Shown piece by piece: positions 50,172 to 59,364 of a stretch of 64,000 nucleotides of DNA. Position 1 is the stretch's first letter. Every line of letters starts with the position of its first letter. The notes beneath the pieces were generated by a model that was not told the origin of the DNA, made no database searches, and saw only the letters and a program-made list of their open reading frames with translations. The translations under genes were made by a program, and so were the position numbers. Source of the stretch: an uncultured Acidobacteriota bacterium (GTDB taxonomy: Bacteria; Acidobacteriota; Thermoanaerobaculia; Gp7-AA8); the NCBI GenBank assembly GCA_937870635.1, contig CALMZP010000031.1:1-64000 (forward strand), read 5' to 3'.

Positions 50172-50852
50172 CTACACCGTGAAGCTGGCTCCGGCCGCGA
50201 TCTCCTCCGGCTCCTGACCGCGACGAAAGATGCGCGCGCCCCTTGTGCCGACGAGGCGCGTGGATCCGTTTTCGACCTTGATGGCACACCCTTCCCGGAT
50301 CGCCACCACCGGCGTCTCGTTCTCCTCCAGAAACTCCACGATCCGCTGCTCGCGCGTCTCGCCCATGTGCGTGGAGGATGGGTCGGTATCGAGATAGTGA
50401 GGATTGATCTGAAACGGAACGAAACCGAGGGCGTCGAAGGATGGCGGATAGACGATGGGCATGTCGTTGGTGGTCTTGATGGTGAGTCCAGCGATGTTGG
50501 AGCCGGCGCTCGCGCCCATGTAGGGCATGCCTGCACGCACGCGGCGCCCGATGGCTTCCATCGTCTTCGTCTCATAGAGGGCCTTGAGCAGCCGGAACGT
50601 GTTTCCGCCGCCGACGAACACCGCTTCGGCCCGATCGAGATCGGCGGGCCCGCGCACCTGCTGGACCTCGAATCCCATTCGCCCCAGTCGTTCCCGGACT
50701 TTCACGGCGTAGGCGTCGCGGTCGTGGATCGCGAACGGGACGAACGCGATGTGCTTCGCTCCGCCGAGGAACGAGCGGATTTCGGGTTCGGGCTGATCGA
50801 GGTAGCCATACCCGTGGACAGTCGAGCTGGAGATGAGGAGTAGGCGCATCAT
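50172..50852 (-). CDS. pepE: Peptidase E (dipeptidase E, S51 family)
   Basis: 226 residues. IAFVPFAIHDRDAYAVKVRE, AVFVGGGNTFRLLKALYE and YMGASAGSNIAGLTIKTTND, with the catalytic Ser in GASAGSN, and PFQINPHYLDTDP are PepE blocks. Cleaves Asp-X dipeptides in the cytoplasm. ATGATG at the start overlaps the helicase stop codon as ATGA, so it is translated from the helicase transcript. Confidence 0.93.
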   Translation of the reverse strand: MMRLLLISSSTVHGYGYLDQPEPEIRSFLGGAKHIAFVPFAIHDRDAYAVKVRERLGRMGFEVQQVRGPADLDRAEAVFVGGGNTFRLLKALYETKTMEAIGRRVRAGMPYMGASAGSNIAGLTIKTTNDMPIVYPPSFDALGFVPFQINPHYLDTDPSSTHMGETREQRIVEFLEENETPVVAIREGCAIKVENGSTRLVGTRGARIFRRGQEPEEIAAGASFTV

Positions 50853-52990
50853 TCAGATCCGATCACCCATTTTTCGAACGAGTCACCCGGCAATTCTCTG
50901 ATGAAACGTGATGGCTCCATCAGAATATCCATTCCACCCCTGTCTCGGGCCATGACCGGGTAGACGAGATACAGCTCCTGTTTCGCGCGCGTGATGGCGA
51001 CGTAAAAGAGGCGCCGTTCCTCTTCTTCACCAGGGATGACGATCTCACGAATCTCGCCATCGCTCAGTGGAGCGCGGGCGACCTCGCCCGCGTATTCCCC
51101 GGCACCACCACTCTCGGCCGAAGCGAGCAGCGGAACCTCGAACGCGGGATGAAGCTGCTTCGGCTCGAAACGGACGATGCCCCCGGGGACGCGAAGCGCG
51201 CGCGCGGACGGGAAGCGCCCCTCTGCGAGGCCGATCACGAAGACGATGCGCCACTCCAGCCCCTTCGCCTGGTGCACGGATGACAGGACGATCTTCTCGT
51301 CTTCCGGCCCGACGACCGCCACGTCTTCCCCGGCCAGTGGATTGGCGAGCGCGACCTCGTTGAGGAACTGGTCGACATCCTCATAGCGGAGCGCGTACTG
51401 CGACAGTTGTTCGAGATCGTCGAGCCGCGCCTGCGCATTCGCGAATTTCGCGCGCGCGTAGTCTGCGTAACCGCGCTCGACGATCACGCGGATCGACTCG
51501 GATGGATTGTGCTTCATCGATTCGTTGCCGATGACGCGGAGGATGTCCTTGAGGTTGTTGATGCTTTGCGCGACGCCTCGTCCCTGCGGGGGCGGCGAGG
51601 AGAGGAAGCGGTCGAGAGGATTCGGGCTCGCGGAGATGTGCGACCAGACCTCCGCGGCGGTCTTTTCGCCGACCTTCGGATAGAGCTTCAGCACGCGCTT
51701 CCAGGCCAGCTCATCGCGGGTGTTCGTCACGATCTTCAGATACGAGAGGACATCCTTGATGTGGGCCTGCTCGAAGAAGCGAACGCCCGACCGGATCTCG
51801 TACGGGATGAGCCGCCGCGTGAGCTCCATCTGCAGCTCCAGCGACTGATAGTGCGAGCGGTAGAGAACGGCGATGTCACCCAGCTTCTCGCCCTCGTCGC
51901 GCAGCTCCAGAATCCGCTGGGCGATGAACGTCGCCTGCTCGAACACATCGTCAACGCCGACGACCGCGGGATCGGGTCCGTCGCCGCGCACGGCGCGAAG
52001 CTCTTTCCGGAACTGGAAGCGGTTGTTCGCGATCGAGTGGTTCGCCAGTTCGAGGATCTGTCTGGTGGACCGGTAGTTCACCTCCAGCTTGTAGATCCGC
52101 GCGTCGGGGAACCGCAGAGGGAACGTGAGGATGTTCTCGAACGAGGCTCCGCGAAAGGAGTAGATGGACTGCGCATCGTCTCCGACGACCATCAGGTTGC
52201 GCCGGACCGACGCCATGCCGTCCACGATCTCCGCCTGAATGCGATTCGTGTCCTGGTATTCGTCAACCAGGATGTAGCGGAACTTTCTCTTGAGTCCTTT
52301 GGACAGCTCCGGGTGATCGTCGAGGATGAGTTTCCAGTTCACCAGCAGGTCGTCGAAGTCCATCGCGTTCGCATCGCGCTTCCGTTCCTTGTAGCGGCGG
52401 AACACGTTCACCATCTCGTCGCGGTACATGGCGAAGTGCGGGAAGTTCTGTTCGAGATGCAGTTCGAGCGGCGTGCGCGTGTTGATGACGAACGAGTAGA
52501 TGTCGAGGAGGACGTCGCCCTTCGGGAAACGTTTCTCCAGGGTCTTGATACCGAGGGAGGAGATGGCGCTCTCCATCATTTCCTTGGCGTCCTCGTCGTC
52601 GAGGATCGTGAAGTTCGAGCGGTAGCCGAGGGGCTCGGCGTAACGGCGGAGGAGGCGGTTGCCCATCGAGTGGAACGTGCCGCCCCATATGCGTCGTGTG
52701 TCGATGGTGACGAGCTCTTCTACACGGCTCAGCATCTCCCGCGAGGCCTTGTTGGTGAAGGTGAGGAGAAGGATCTCTGACGGGTCCACTCCGTCTTCGA
52801 TGAGGCGGGAGACGCGGTAGGTGAGGGCGCGGGTCTTGCCGCTCCCGGCGCCGGCGATCACGAGCATCGGCCCCTCACCGGCGTGCACGACCTCGAGCTG
52901 TTCGGAGTTGAGCTCCTCTTGGTATTTGACGCGGTACTGTTTTGCCGGCCTGGCCGGGGTCTTGAGGGTGTAACGACGAACCTTCGTCAT
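50849..52990 (-). CDS. UvrD/PcrA-type superfamily 1 DNA helicase
   Basis: 713 residues. LNSEQLEVVHAGEGPMLVIA with GAGSGKTRALTYRV (Walker A), TFTNKASREMLSRVEELV (Ia), ILVDEYQDTN (Walker B), VVGDDAQSIYSFRGA (III), KLEVNYRSTRQILELAN (IV), VHQAKGLEWRIVFVIGLAEG (V) and RRLFYVAITRAKQELYL (VI). All helicase motifs are intact; a 3'-5' DNA helicase in repair or replication restart. About 30 residues after motif V the segment EYAGEVARAPLSDGEIRE is an in-frame copy of the GC-rich repeat. Confidence 0.93.
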   Translation of the reverse strand: MTKVRRYTLKTPARPAKQYRVKYQEELNSEQLEVVHAGEGPMLVIAGAGSGKTRALTYRVSRLIEDGVDPSEILLLTFTNKASREMLSRVEELVTIDTRRIWGGTFHSMGNRLLRRYAEPLGYRSNFTILDDEDAKEMMESAISSLGIKTLEKRFPKGDVLLDIYSFVINTRTPLELHLEQNFPHFAMYRDEMVNVFRRYKERKRDANAMDFDDLLVNWKLILDDHPELSKGLKRKFRYILVDEYQDTNRIQAEIVDGMASVRRNLMVVGDDAQSIYSFRGASFENILTFPLRFPDARIYKLEVNYRSTRQILELANHSIANNRFQFRKELRAVRGDGPDPAVVGVDDVFEQATFIAQRILELRDEGEKLGDIAVLYRSHYQSLELQMELTRRLIPYEIRSGVRFFEQAHIKDVLSYLKIVTNTRDELAWKRVLKLYPKVGEKTAAEVWSHISASPNPLDRFLSSPPPQGRGVAQSINNLKDILRVIGNESMKHNPSESIRVIVERGYADYARAKFANAQARLDDLEQLSQYALRYEDVDQFLNEVALANPLAGEDVAVVGPEDEKIVLSSVHQAKGLEWRIVFVIGLAEGRFPSARALRVPGGIVRFEPKQLHPAFEVPLLASAESGGAGEYAGEVARAPLSDGEIREIVIPGEEEERRLFYVAITRAKQELYLVYPVMARDRGGMDILMEPSRFIRELPGDSFEKWVIGSE
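51066..51092. repeat. GC-rich palindrome half, in frame in the helicase gene
   Basis: AGTGGAGCGCGGGCGACCTC then GCCCGCG is identical to the left arm of the element at 36649-36727. It encodes AGEVARAPLS of the helicase, in a loop between motifs V and VI. Confidence 0.88.
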
Positions 52991-53018
52991 TGAGGCGAAG
53001 GTTATCAGTCAAACCCGG

Positions 53019-53172
53019 TGCTTCGTGCCTCGTGCTTGGTGCTGGGACCCACGTCATCCTGAGGCGCGAAGACGCCGAAGGACCTCAGAATGCGAAGATT
53101 GCGTCGACTGAGGCCCTTCGCTGTCTCCGCGGCTCAGGGTGACGTGAGCACCAAGCACCAAGCACTCAGCAC
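53019..53172. repeat. Composite palindrome: GTGCTTG heptamers around a GTCATCCTGAGG element
   Basis: Left arm GTGCTTC/GTGCCTC/GTGCTTG/GTGCTGG (53019-53046), central palindrome from CACGTCATCCTGAGGCGC (53050) to CGGCTCAGGGTGACGTGAG (53130-53147), right arm CACCAAG/CACCAAG/CACTCAG (53148-53172). Sister of the composite at 27123-27340. Confidence 0.9.
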
Positions 53173-53219
53173 TTCCCCGCGTGACACGGCCGCTCCACAG
53201 AATGTAGAGTCCTCCAACC

Positions 53220-54320
53220 ATGAGATCGACCGCTGCCCTCGGCGCCTTCGCGATTATGTTCACGACCATGTGCTCGTCTGCGCCGAAGCCGGACGCTGCA
53301 CCGGCCGCTTCCGCCGCGTACACGTCTCAGGCTGGTGAGATTCCGGTCGGAGTCATCCCCGCGGCCTACCTGAACGACACGCGGCGAAACCGGAGGCTCG
53401 ACCTGACGATCGAGTACCCCGCGCGCGCCGGCGCGTATCCAGTCATCGTCTTCTCCACCGGCTTCGGCCCGCCGAGCCGCACGTATGTCGGCCTGAGCTC
53501 CTATCTGGCGAGTCATGGTTATGTCGTGATGAAAGTCGGCCATCCCGAGACCCGTTCAGATGTGAACGAGCTCGCCGAGATCTGGAAGGGACAGACCGCC
53601 GAACATTGGAAGAACAGGGCGCGCGATCTGTCCTTCGTCATCGACTCCCTCGCCGCCCTGCAGCAGCAGTATCCGGAGCTGAGCGGAAAGGTGGACGCGA
53701 CGAAGGTCGGGATCAGCGGCCACTCGTACGGGGCGTTCAGCGCGATGCTTCTTTCCGGCGCGCGCACGTTCGCGGGCGCGACGCCGCAGTCGTACGCCGA
53801 CCCTCGCGTACGCGCAGCACTGGTCATGTCGCCGCAGGGTCCGGGCGAAACGCGCGGCCTGACGTCCGAGTCGTGGCGCGAGGTGAAGATCCCCATCCTG
53901 TACATGACAGGGTCCACCGATCGCGGATTGACGGACGAGGAGAACGAGGGCTGGCGCCGCCAGGCGTTCGAGCTCAGTCCCGCCGGCGACAAGTGGTTCG
54001 TGTCGATCGCGGGCGCCGGACACTACTCTTTCGTGGGGCGCCTCCCGCGGCTCGACGCGCCGCGCGACCAGACCGTCACGATGATGCCTGCAGATCCCCG
54101 CGACCCTGGCGACCCTCGCAATCGGAATGTGCCGCAGAACCGGACTTCGGTCCGTCCGCGGCCCGTCGACGCGGGTTTCTACAGCGACCGCCAGATTCTC
54201 AATGTCGTTCGCACGGTTTCGCTGGCGTTCTGGGATGCTTATCTGAAGAACGAGGCGGCGGGGCGCGAATACCTGTCGAAATTGTCCACTCGGACCGACA
54301 TGACGGTGGTTTCGAAATAG
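53220..54320 (+). CDS. Exported alpha/beta hydrolase (PAF acetylhydrolase/dienelactone hydrolase-like)
   Basis: 366 residues. N-terminal signal sequence with a possible lipobox (FTTMCSS, Cys about residue 18). TIEYPARAGAYPVIVFSTGF, KVGISGHSYGAFSAMLLSGA with the nucleophile Ser in GHSYG, and AGAGHYSFVGRL with His identify an alpha/beta hydrolase close to platelet-activating factor acetylhydrolase-like proteins. VRAALVMSPQGPGE and ILYMTGSTDRGLT supply further core strands. Probably a periplasmic ester hydrolase. Confidence 0.85.
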   Translation: MRSTAALGAFAIMFTTMCSSAPKPDAAPAASAAYTSQAGEIPVGVIPAAYLNDTRRNRRLDLTIEYPARAGAYPVIVFSTGFGPPSRTYVGLSSYLASHGYVVMKVGHPETRSDVNELAEIWKGQTAEHWKNRARDLSFVIDSLAALQQQYPELSGKVDATKVGISGHSYGAFSAMLLSGARTFAGATPQSYADPRVRAALVMSPQGPGETRGLTSESWREVKIPILYMTGSTDRGLTDEENEGWRRQAFELSPAGDKWFVSIAGAGHYSFVGRLPRLDAPRDQTVTMMPADPRDPGDPRNRNVPQNRTSVRPRPVDAGFYSDRQILNVVRTVSLAFWDAYLKNEAAGREYLSKLSTRTDMTVVSK

Positions 54321-54365
54321 TCCGAGTGACCCGGGTCACGCCCGCTCGCTCGCGCGGCACGCATC

Positions 54366-54626
54366 ATGAAACGTCGCGAGCGCATGTGGACGCACGTCAC
54401 GGCGCTTCCGACACCGCTCACAGCTGAAGGTCGCGCCCACCAGGTCGCGATCGAAGGACTGCAGCGCGGGGACGGCACCTGGGCGGGGCGGGTCGTGTTC
54501 ACCGACGGCGCCAGGGTGCGCCGCACCGGACAGGAGACGTCCCAGCCGAATCGCGAAGCCCTCGAGTACTGGGCCAGCGGTCTCGAGAAGGTTTATCTCG
54601 AGGGTGCGTTTCAACGTTCGCAGTGA
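54366..54626 (+). CDS. Hypothetical protein
   Basis: 86 residues. Mixed alpha/beta composition (EGLQRGDGTWAGRVVFTDGA, REALEYWASGLEKVYLEGAF). No recognised domain, signal or membrane segment. The reading frame has high GC third positions like real genes here, and its neighbour follows 22 bases later. Confidence 0.6.
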   Translation: MKRRERMWTHVTALPTPLTAEGRAHQVAIEGLQRGDGTWAGRVVFTDGARVRRTGQETSQPNREALEYWASGLEKVYLEGAFQRSQ

Positions 54627-54648
54627 ACACCAGAATCGGGGGTACAGG

Positions 54649-55008
54649 ATGATTTACCGCAATTCCAGCATGCCGCTCAGACTGCACTGGTGGCCCGATA
54701 CGAATCGGGAAGCGGGCTCGATCGCCCGCGACTTTCTCGTCGGTGAATACGAGCTGATGCGCTTCACGCGGAGCGGCGATGAAATTGCGCATGACCTCCG
54801 AGCCTTTCTCGACGCCAGCGAAGGTCTGCCGCTCGTCGTGCGCCGCGCCGCCAGCGGTGAGATCCTCATCTCCGTCGACCCGTGGGCGGAGTCGCTCCTC
54901 CTGACCGGGCGCACCGCCGACGTCCTCGCCGGCTACATCGATCAGAAAATCGTCCGCATGGAAGATCGTTTCGACATGACCGTCCGGCAGTCCGTCCGCG
55001 CGATGTGA
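54649..55008 (+). CDS. Hypothetical protein
   Basis: 119 residues. YELMRFTRSGDEIAHDLRAF, VRRAASGEILISVDPWAESL and LAGYIDQKIVRMEDRFDM show a compact mixed fold without recognised motifs. The SDR gene starts two bases after its stop codon, so they are probably co-transcribed. Function unknown. Confidence 0.65.
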   Translation: MIYRNSSMPLRLHWWPDTNREAGSIARDFLVGEYELMRFTRSGDEIAHDLRAFLDASEGLPLVVRRAASGEILISVDPWAESLLLTGRTADVLAGYIDQKIVRMEDRFDMTVRQSVRAM

Positions 55009-55009
55009 C

Positions 55010-55705
55010 ATGGACCTGAAGACTGCGCGCGTCCTCGTCACGGGCGGAAGTTCCGGAATCGGCCTGGATACGGCGCAGCAGCTGCGTGCACGCGGCGCGC
55101 AGGTTGCCATCTGCGGAAGGGATGCGGCCAGAGTGCGTCAGGCCGCCGATCCGATCGGCGCGCTCGGCATAGCGGCCGATGTGAGCGACGAAGCGGACGT
55201 CATCCGCCTCGTACGGACGGTCATCCACGCATTCGGCGGATACGACACGCTCGTCAACAACGCGGGATTCGGTTCGTTCGCGCCGCTCGTGGAAACCGAC
55301 CTGACCGAAATGCAGCGCGTCTTCGGCACGAATGTCTTCGGCGCGATGATGGTGGCGCGCGAATCCGCGCGGCACTTCATCAGCCAGTCGCGCGGCAACA
55401 TCGTCAATGTCGCCTCCACGGCCGGGCAGCGCGGATTCGCAGGCGGCACCGCTTATTCGGCCAGCAAGTTCGCCGTGTCGGCGATGACTGAATGCTGGCG
55501 CGCCGAGCTTCGCAAACACAACATCCGGGTGATGCAGATCAACCCCAGCGAGGTGCAGACGGCATTTTTCGCCGGGCGCGAGCGTCCGCAGAGCGATCGC
55601 AAGCTTCGATCGCGCGAAATCGCGCAGGCAATCCTCTCCATGCTGGAGCTGGATGACCGGGGGTTCGTCACCGAGATGTCGGTCTGGGCCACCAATCCGG
55701 ACTGA
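55010..55705 (+). CDS. Short-chain dehydrogenase/reductase
   Basis: 231 residues. RVLVTGGSSGIGLDTAQQLR is the TGxxxGIG cofactor motif, LVNNAGFGSFAPL the NNAG motif, and INV ASTAGQRGF with the YSASKFAVSAMTEC the Ser-Tyr-Lys triad. NAD(P)H-dependent oxidoreductase of unspecified substrate; resembles FabG/3-ketoacyl reductase-type SDRs. Confidence 0.92.
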   Translation: MDLKTARVLVTGGSSGIGLDTAQQLRARGAQVAICGRDAARVRQAADPIGALGIAADVSDEADVIRLVRTVIHAFGGYDTLVNNAGFGSFAPLVETDLTEMQRVFGTNVFGAMMVARESARHFISQSRGNIVNVASTAGQRGFAGGTAYSASKFAVSAMTECWRAELRKHNIRVMQINPSEVQTAFFAGRERPQSDRKLRSREIAQAILSMLELDDRGFVTEMSVWATNPD

Positions 55706-55844
55706 ACCCGGATGGAGGGGCGGCAGCTTGCTGCGCCCTTGCTGCGCCCCTGAGCCCGGCGGACGAACGGCAGCGGCAGCAAGCGGCGCACTCCGACGCC
55801 TCCCTCATTCGAGGGAGGGCCGACCGGAGTAGACTAGCTTGTCC

Positions 55845-57674
55845 ATGTCGGAAGAGAAGTGGTCGGAAACCGTTGCGTCGCTCGGTTCAGCGTCGCTGTC
55901 GGACACCGACTCGCCGGAGATCCTTCGACGCAAGCTCGGTGAATCGCGTCTCCTCGCCGAACAACTCAGCTTTCTCGGCAGCGCCGTACGGGTGGCCGGC
56001 CAGGGCATCGCCATTCTCACGCCGGCCGTGGAGACCATCGGACCGCGCATCGCGTTCGTGAACGACGGCTTCTGCTCGATGTACGGCGTCCGTCGCGAAG
56101 AGGTCATCGGACAGACGCCGGTGATCTTCGGCATCGTCGATCGGCATCAGGCCATCTTCGAAGACCTGCTCGACCACGTTTTCGACAATGAAACGTTCGA
56201 AGCCGAGGCGACGGCGAAGCGGAAGGACGGGACGGAATTCGAGCTCGATCTGCAGCTGATCCCCGTCGAGGACGGGGGGGAGCTCACTCACTGGGTGGCG
56301 TTCCTTCGCGACATCAGCGAAGCCAAGAACCAGGTGCAGCTGCTCCGGCACCAGGCGATGCACGACGGTCTGACCTCTCTGCCGAACCGGGTGATGCTTC
56401 TCGATCGATTCGAAAAGGCGATCGAGAAGGCCCGCCAGTCGAATTCGATGGTGGCGCTTCTCCTGATGGACCTCGATCGGTTCAAGGAAGTGAATGACAC
56501 GTTCGGCCACCACTTCGGCGACATCCTCCTCAAACAGGTCGCCTTCCGTCTTCAGAATCAGGTCCGTCTCGAGGACACCGTGGCACGGCTCGGCGGCGAT
56601 GAGTTCGCCGTGGTCGTGCCCGACCCAGCGGACACCGACACCGTCGCTGCCGCGGCGCGGCGAATCCTCAACAGCCTCGAGCAGCCGTTCGTCATCGAAG
56701 CACAGGTGCTCGAGGTGGGGGCGAGCATTGGAGTGGCGCTGTATCCCGTTCACGGGACCGACGCGCGAACGCTGCTGCGCCGTGCCGACGTGGCCATGTA
56801 TGCCGCGAAGCAGGGGCAGCTGGGCTACACCTTTCATCGCGACGAGTACGACTCGCGTACGCCCGATGATCTTTCCCTTGTCGTGGAGATGCGCGCTGCG
56901 CTCGAGCGCGACGAGTTCGAGCTGTATTACCAGCCGAAACTCCATCTCCGCAGCGGGCTCGTGACCCGCGTGGAAGTGCTGGTGCGCTGGAACCATCCGC
57001 AGCGCGGCCTGCTCGCTCCGGGAGCATTCATTCCGATCGCCGAGCGGACGGGTCTCATCAAGCCGCTGACAGACTGGATCTTCAACCGGGCACTCCAGCA
57101 GTGCCGCGCATGGCAGGACGCTCACGTGCCGATTCACATGGCCATCAACATCTCGGCGAAAAGCCTGCAGGAGCAGACGATCGCGGCGAAGATTCACTCG
57201 CTCCTGACGAAATGGGATGTCGATCCGCGCTTCCTCAAGATCGAGATCACCGAGAGCAGCATCATGGCCGACCCGGCTCATGCCCTCGCAGTCATGTCGC
57301 TACTGCAGTCGCTGGGGATCCGTCTGTCGATCGACGACTTCGGCACAGGCTACTCGTCGCTCACACATCTCCGGGAGCTTCCCGTCGACGAGATCAAGGT
57401 GGATAAGTCGTTCGTCACGCGCATGACGGCGAACCCGGCCGATGCGGCCATCGTCCGCACAGTGATCGACCTCGCGCACAATCTCGACAAACAGGTTTGT
57501 GCCGAGGGTGTGGAGGACGAGGTGACGTGGCGGGCGCTCGGCGAGATGGGCTGTGATCTCGCGCAGGGCTACTGGATCAGCCGGCCGGTCCCGGCCGACA
57601 AACTTCTCACGTGGCTGACGGAATCATCGTGGGGCCTGAATCTCTCGGGCGCCGGCTACCGCGCAGGGCGCTGA
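55845..57674 (+). CDS. PAS-GGDEF-EAL cyclic di-GMP protein
   Basis: 609 residues. PAS domain (residues about 55-165: FVNDGFCSMYGVRREEVIGQ; EDGGELTHWVAFLRDISEAK), GGDEF domain (HDGLTSLPNRVMLLDRFEKA; RLGGDEFAVVV, intact active site) and EAL domain (RVEVLVRWNHPQRGLLAPGA, where EAL is EVL; NISAKSL; IEITESS; LSIDDFGTGYSSL; VDEIKVDKSF; CAEGVED; CDLAQGYWIS). All residues needed for both c-di-GMP synthesis and breakdown are kept. No membrane segments, so cytosolic; the PAS domain senses the input. The stop codon lies in a GGTGAAC heptamer array. Confidence 0.95.
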   Translation: MSEEKWSETVASLGSASLSDTDSPEILRRKLGESRLLAEQLSFLGSAVRVAGQGIAILTPAVETIGPRIAFVNDGFCSMYGVRREEVIGQTPVIFGIVDRHQAIFEDLLDHVFDNETFEAEATAKRKDGTEFELDLQLIPVEDGGELTHWVAFLRDISEAKNQVQLLRHQAMHDGLTSLPNRVMLLDRFEKAIEKARQSNSMVALLLMDLDRFKEVNDTFGHHFGDILLKQVAFRLQNQVRLEDTVARLGGDEFAVVVPDPADTDTVAAAARRILNSLEQPFVIEAQVLEVGASIGVALYPVHGTDARTLLRRADVAMYAAKQGQLGYTFHRDEYDSRTPDDLSLVVEMRAALERDEFELYYQPKLHLRSGLVTRVEVLVRWNHPQRGLLAPGAFIPIAERTGLIKPLTDWIFNRALQQCRAWQDAHVPIHMAINISAKSLQEQTIAAKIHSLLTKWDVDPRFLKIEITESSIMADPAHALAVMSLLQSLGIRLSIDDFGTGYSSLTHLRELPVDEIKVDKSFVTRMTANPADAAIVRTVIDLAHNLDKQVCAEGVEDEVTWRALGEMGCDLAQGYWISRPVPADKLLTWLTESSWGLNLSGAGYRAGR

Positions 57675-57700
57675 ACGGTGAACGGTGAACGGTGAACGGT
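57673..57700. repeat. GGTGAAC heptamer array
   Basis: Four units of GAACGGT. The first supplies the final bases of the GGDEF-EAL stop codon, and the array is followed by TAATTAAC, reaching to within three bases of the stop of the opposite gene. Confidence 0.85.
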
Positions 57701-57703
57701 TAA

Positions 57704-58123
57704 TTAACGCTCCGGCCGGACCCTCACTACCGCCGAATCGCGTACCTTCCGTTCGATGCGGCGCAGCTCCGAGGTCATCGCTCTCCGGTCGCGCCAGGTG
57801 CGCGAGGTGTGGGCGATCTCCGTACCCGTCAGGATGAAGGGATCGGGCCAGCGCTGATCCTGGTGCCATGGCTGCGACCCATGCAGGGGGAGGAAGAAGG
57901 GGAGATAGCCGACTCGCCAGCGGATGTTTCGCGTCTTGAACTCGATCATGCCGAGGTCGTGGCGGAAAGCCGGCTCGACTTCCTCACGGTCAGGATTCTC
58001 CGCAAAGAGGCGAAGAAGCGTGTCGCGGGAGAAGTCGGGCGGTTCCTCCCGAAACTGTTGCTGCTGAGCGACAGCGTTTCCACTGAGCAGCAGCGCGAAG
58101 ATCATCAGGATTGCCGGTCGCAT
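57704..58123 (-). CDS. Hypothetical exported protein
   Basis: 139 residues with signal peptide PAILMIFALLLSGNAVAQ. The mature part is charged with two aromatic clusters (IRWRVGYLPFFLPLHGSQPW). No recognised domain. It lies with the next peptidase gene on the same strand but 215 bases away. Confidence 0.65.
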   Translation of the reverse strand: MRPAILMIFALLLSGNAVAQQQQFREEPPDFSRDTLLRLFAENPDREEVEPAFRHDLGMIEFKTRNIRWRVGYLPFFLPLHGSQPWHQDQRWPDPFILTGTEIAHTSRTWRDRRAMTSELRRIERKVRDSAVVRVRPER

Positions 58124-58338
58124 TTGGCCTCCCGAGCTTACGACGATTTCCTCTGCAGAATCGTTACAAAGCGACGAACCGCATCTGGCTCACCAGATAG
58201 CAGATGCTCTTCGCCGAGAGCCGACCAGACGTTGTAGAGGCACCCTTGTCCGGCGATGTGGACGTAGGCCAGATGCTTCGGCCCGCTTCCACCTTCGAGA
58301 CCCCCGCAGCACGAGCGCGACTGCAACGTGGAGCGCCG

Positions 58339-59346
58339 TCACTGCAGATGCCGCCCGAGGAAGTCCCACATTTCGCGGCGTGAGTCGCGGGCGAGCTTCG
58401 TATCGATGCGGTTGAAGATGTGCGCGCCGGGCGCGTTCTCGTAAATCTTGTACTCGAATTTCTTGCCCGCGGCTTTCAGGGCGTTGATGAGATGTTCGAC
58501 CTCGATGACTCGCACGTCCTCGTCGTTGGTGGTGGTGTGGATGAGGAGCGGCGTCTGCAGCTTGTGGGCGTGGTAGACGGGGGAGCGGCGGCGGTACTCG
58601 TCCAGGTTCTCCTGGGCACTGCCGCCGATGAACTCACTGAACGTTCGGCGATAGCCCTCGGACGAGTAGCCCATGCGCTGAACGAGATCGCTCACCGGGA
58701 CGCCCGCGTAAGCGACTTTGTAGTCGTTCGGCCAGTTGAAGATGTTCATGAGCGTGTGGAAGCCGCCGTGGCTCCACCCGAAGATTCCGACGCGATTCGC
58801 GTCGACGAACGGCAGCATCTCCACCGCCCAGTTCCGAGCATCATGAACGTCGTCCACCTCGGCCGCGCCGTAGTCGATCTGGTTGTAAATGTCGCTCCCA
58901 TGTCCGATGCTGCCGCGGTATTCGGGCGAGACGATCACGTAGCCACGGTCGAGTGCTTCGCGGAAGATGTGTGCGTAGGTCGAAGTCAGGCGCCCGTGCA
59001 CGCCGCCGTGCGCGAAGACGAGGAGCGGCGCTTTGCCTTTGATGTTCTTCGGCGAGAAGACGTACACCGGGATCACGAGCGGATTGCCTGCATTTGCGGA
59101 GGTCTTGCTCGCTTCACGCCGCGGCTTGCTCGAGGCGATGCGATACATCTGGATGTTCGCGACGTCACCGAGCTTGAAGTACCAGAGCGCGTCGTCGACG
59201 TGGCGCTCGACATCCTCTAAGGAACGGTCCATCGAAGTGTCATGACGGGCGAGGCCGCGGGCCGTCGCCGGCGCGTCGGTGCTCTGCGCGAGCGCGACTC
59301 CACAGGCGAGAACGGTGGTAAGGGAGGCGGTGATCAATCGCTTCAT
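58339..59346 (-). CDS. S9-type exported peptidase/esterase
   Basis: 335 residues. Signal peptide (KRLITASLTTVLACGVALAQ). LLVFAHGGVHGRLTSTYAHI, YVIVSPEYRGSIGHG, VGIFGWSHGGFHTLMNIFN with the active Ser in GWSHGG, NDEDVRVIEVEHL with Asp, and ENAPGAHIFN with His form the prolyl oligopeptidase-type triad. There is no beta-propeller domain, so it is a compact alpha/beta hydrolase, probably a periplasmic peptidase or esterase. Confidence 0.88.
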   Translation of the reverse strand: MKRLITASLTTVLACGVALAQSTDAPATARGLARHDTSMDRSLEDVERHVDDALWYFKLGDVANIQMYRIASSKPRREASKTSANAGNPLVIPVYVFSPKNIKGKAPLLVFAHGGVHGRLTSTYAHIFREALDRGYVIVSPEYRGSIGHGSDIYNQIDYGAAEVDDVHDARNWAVEMLPFVDANRVGIFGWSHGGFHTLMNIFNWPNDYKVAYAGVPVSDLVQRMGYSSEGYRRTFSEFIGGSAQENLDEYRRRSPVYHAHKLQTPLLIHTTTNDEDVRVIEVEHLINALKAAGKKFEYKIYENAPGAHIFNRIDTKLARDSRREMWDFLGRHLQ

Positions 59347-59364
59347 GCCGCGGATTCTACGCGT

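Noticed and set aside
58138-58326. Possible 62-residue protein on the - strand between two exported protein genes
   Set aside because: Only a TTG start, no ribosome site and no recognisable family; left unannotated, although the C-terminal half looks protein-like.
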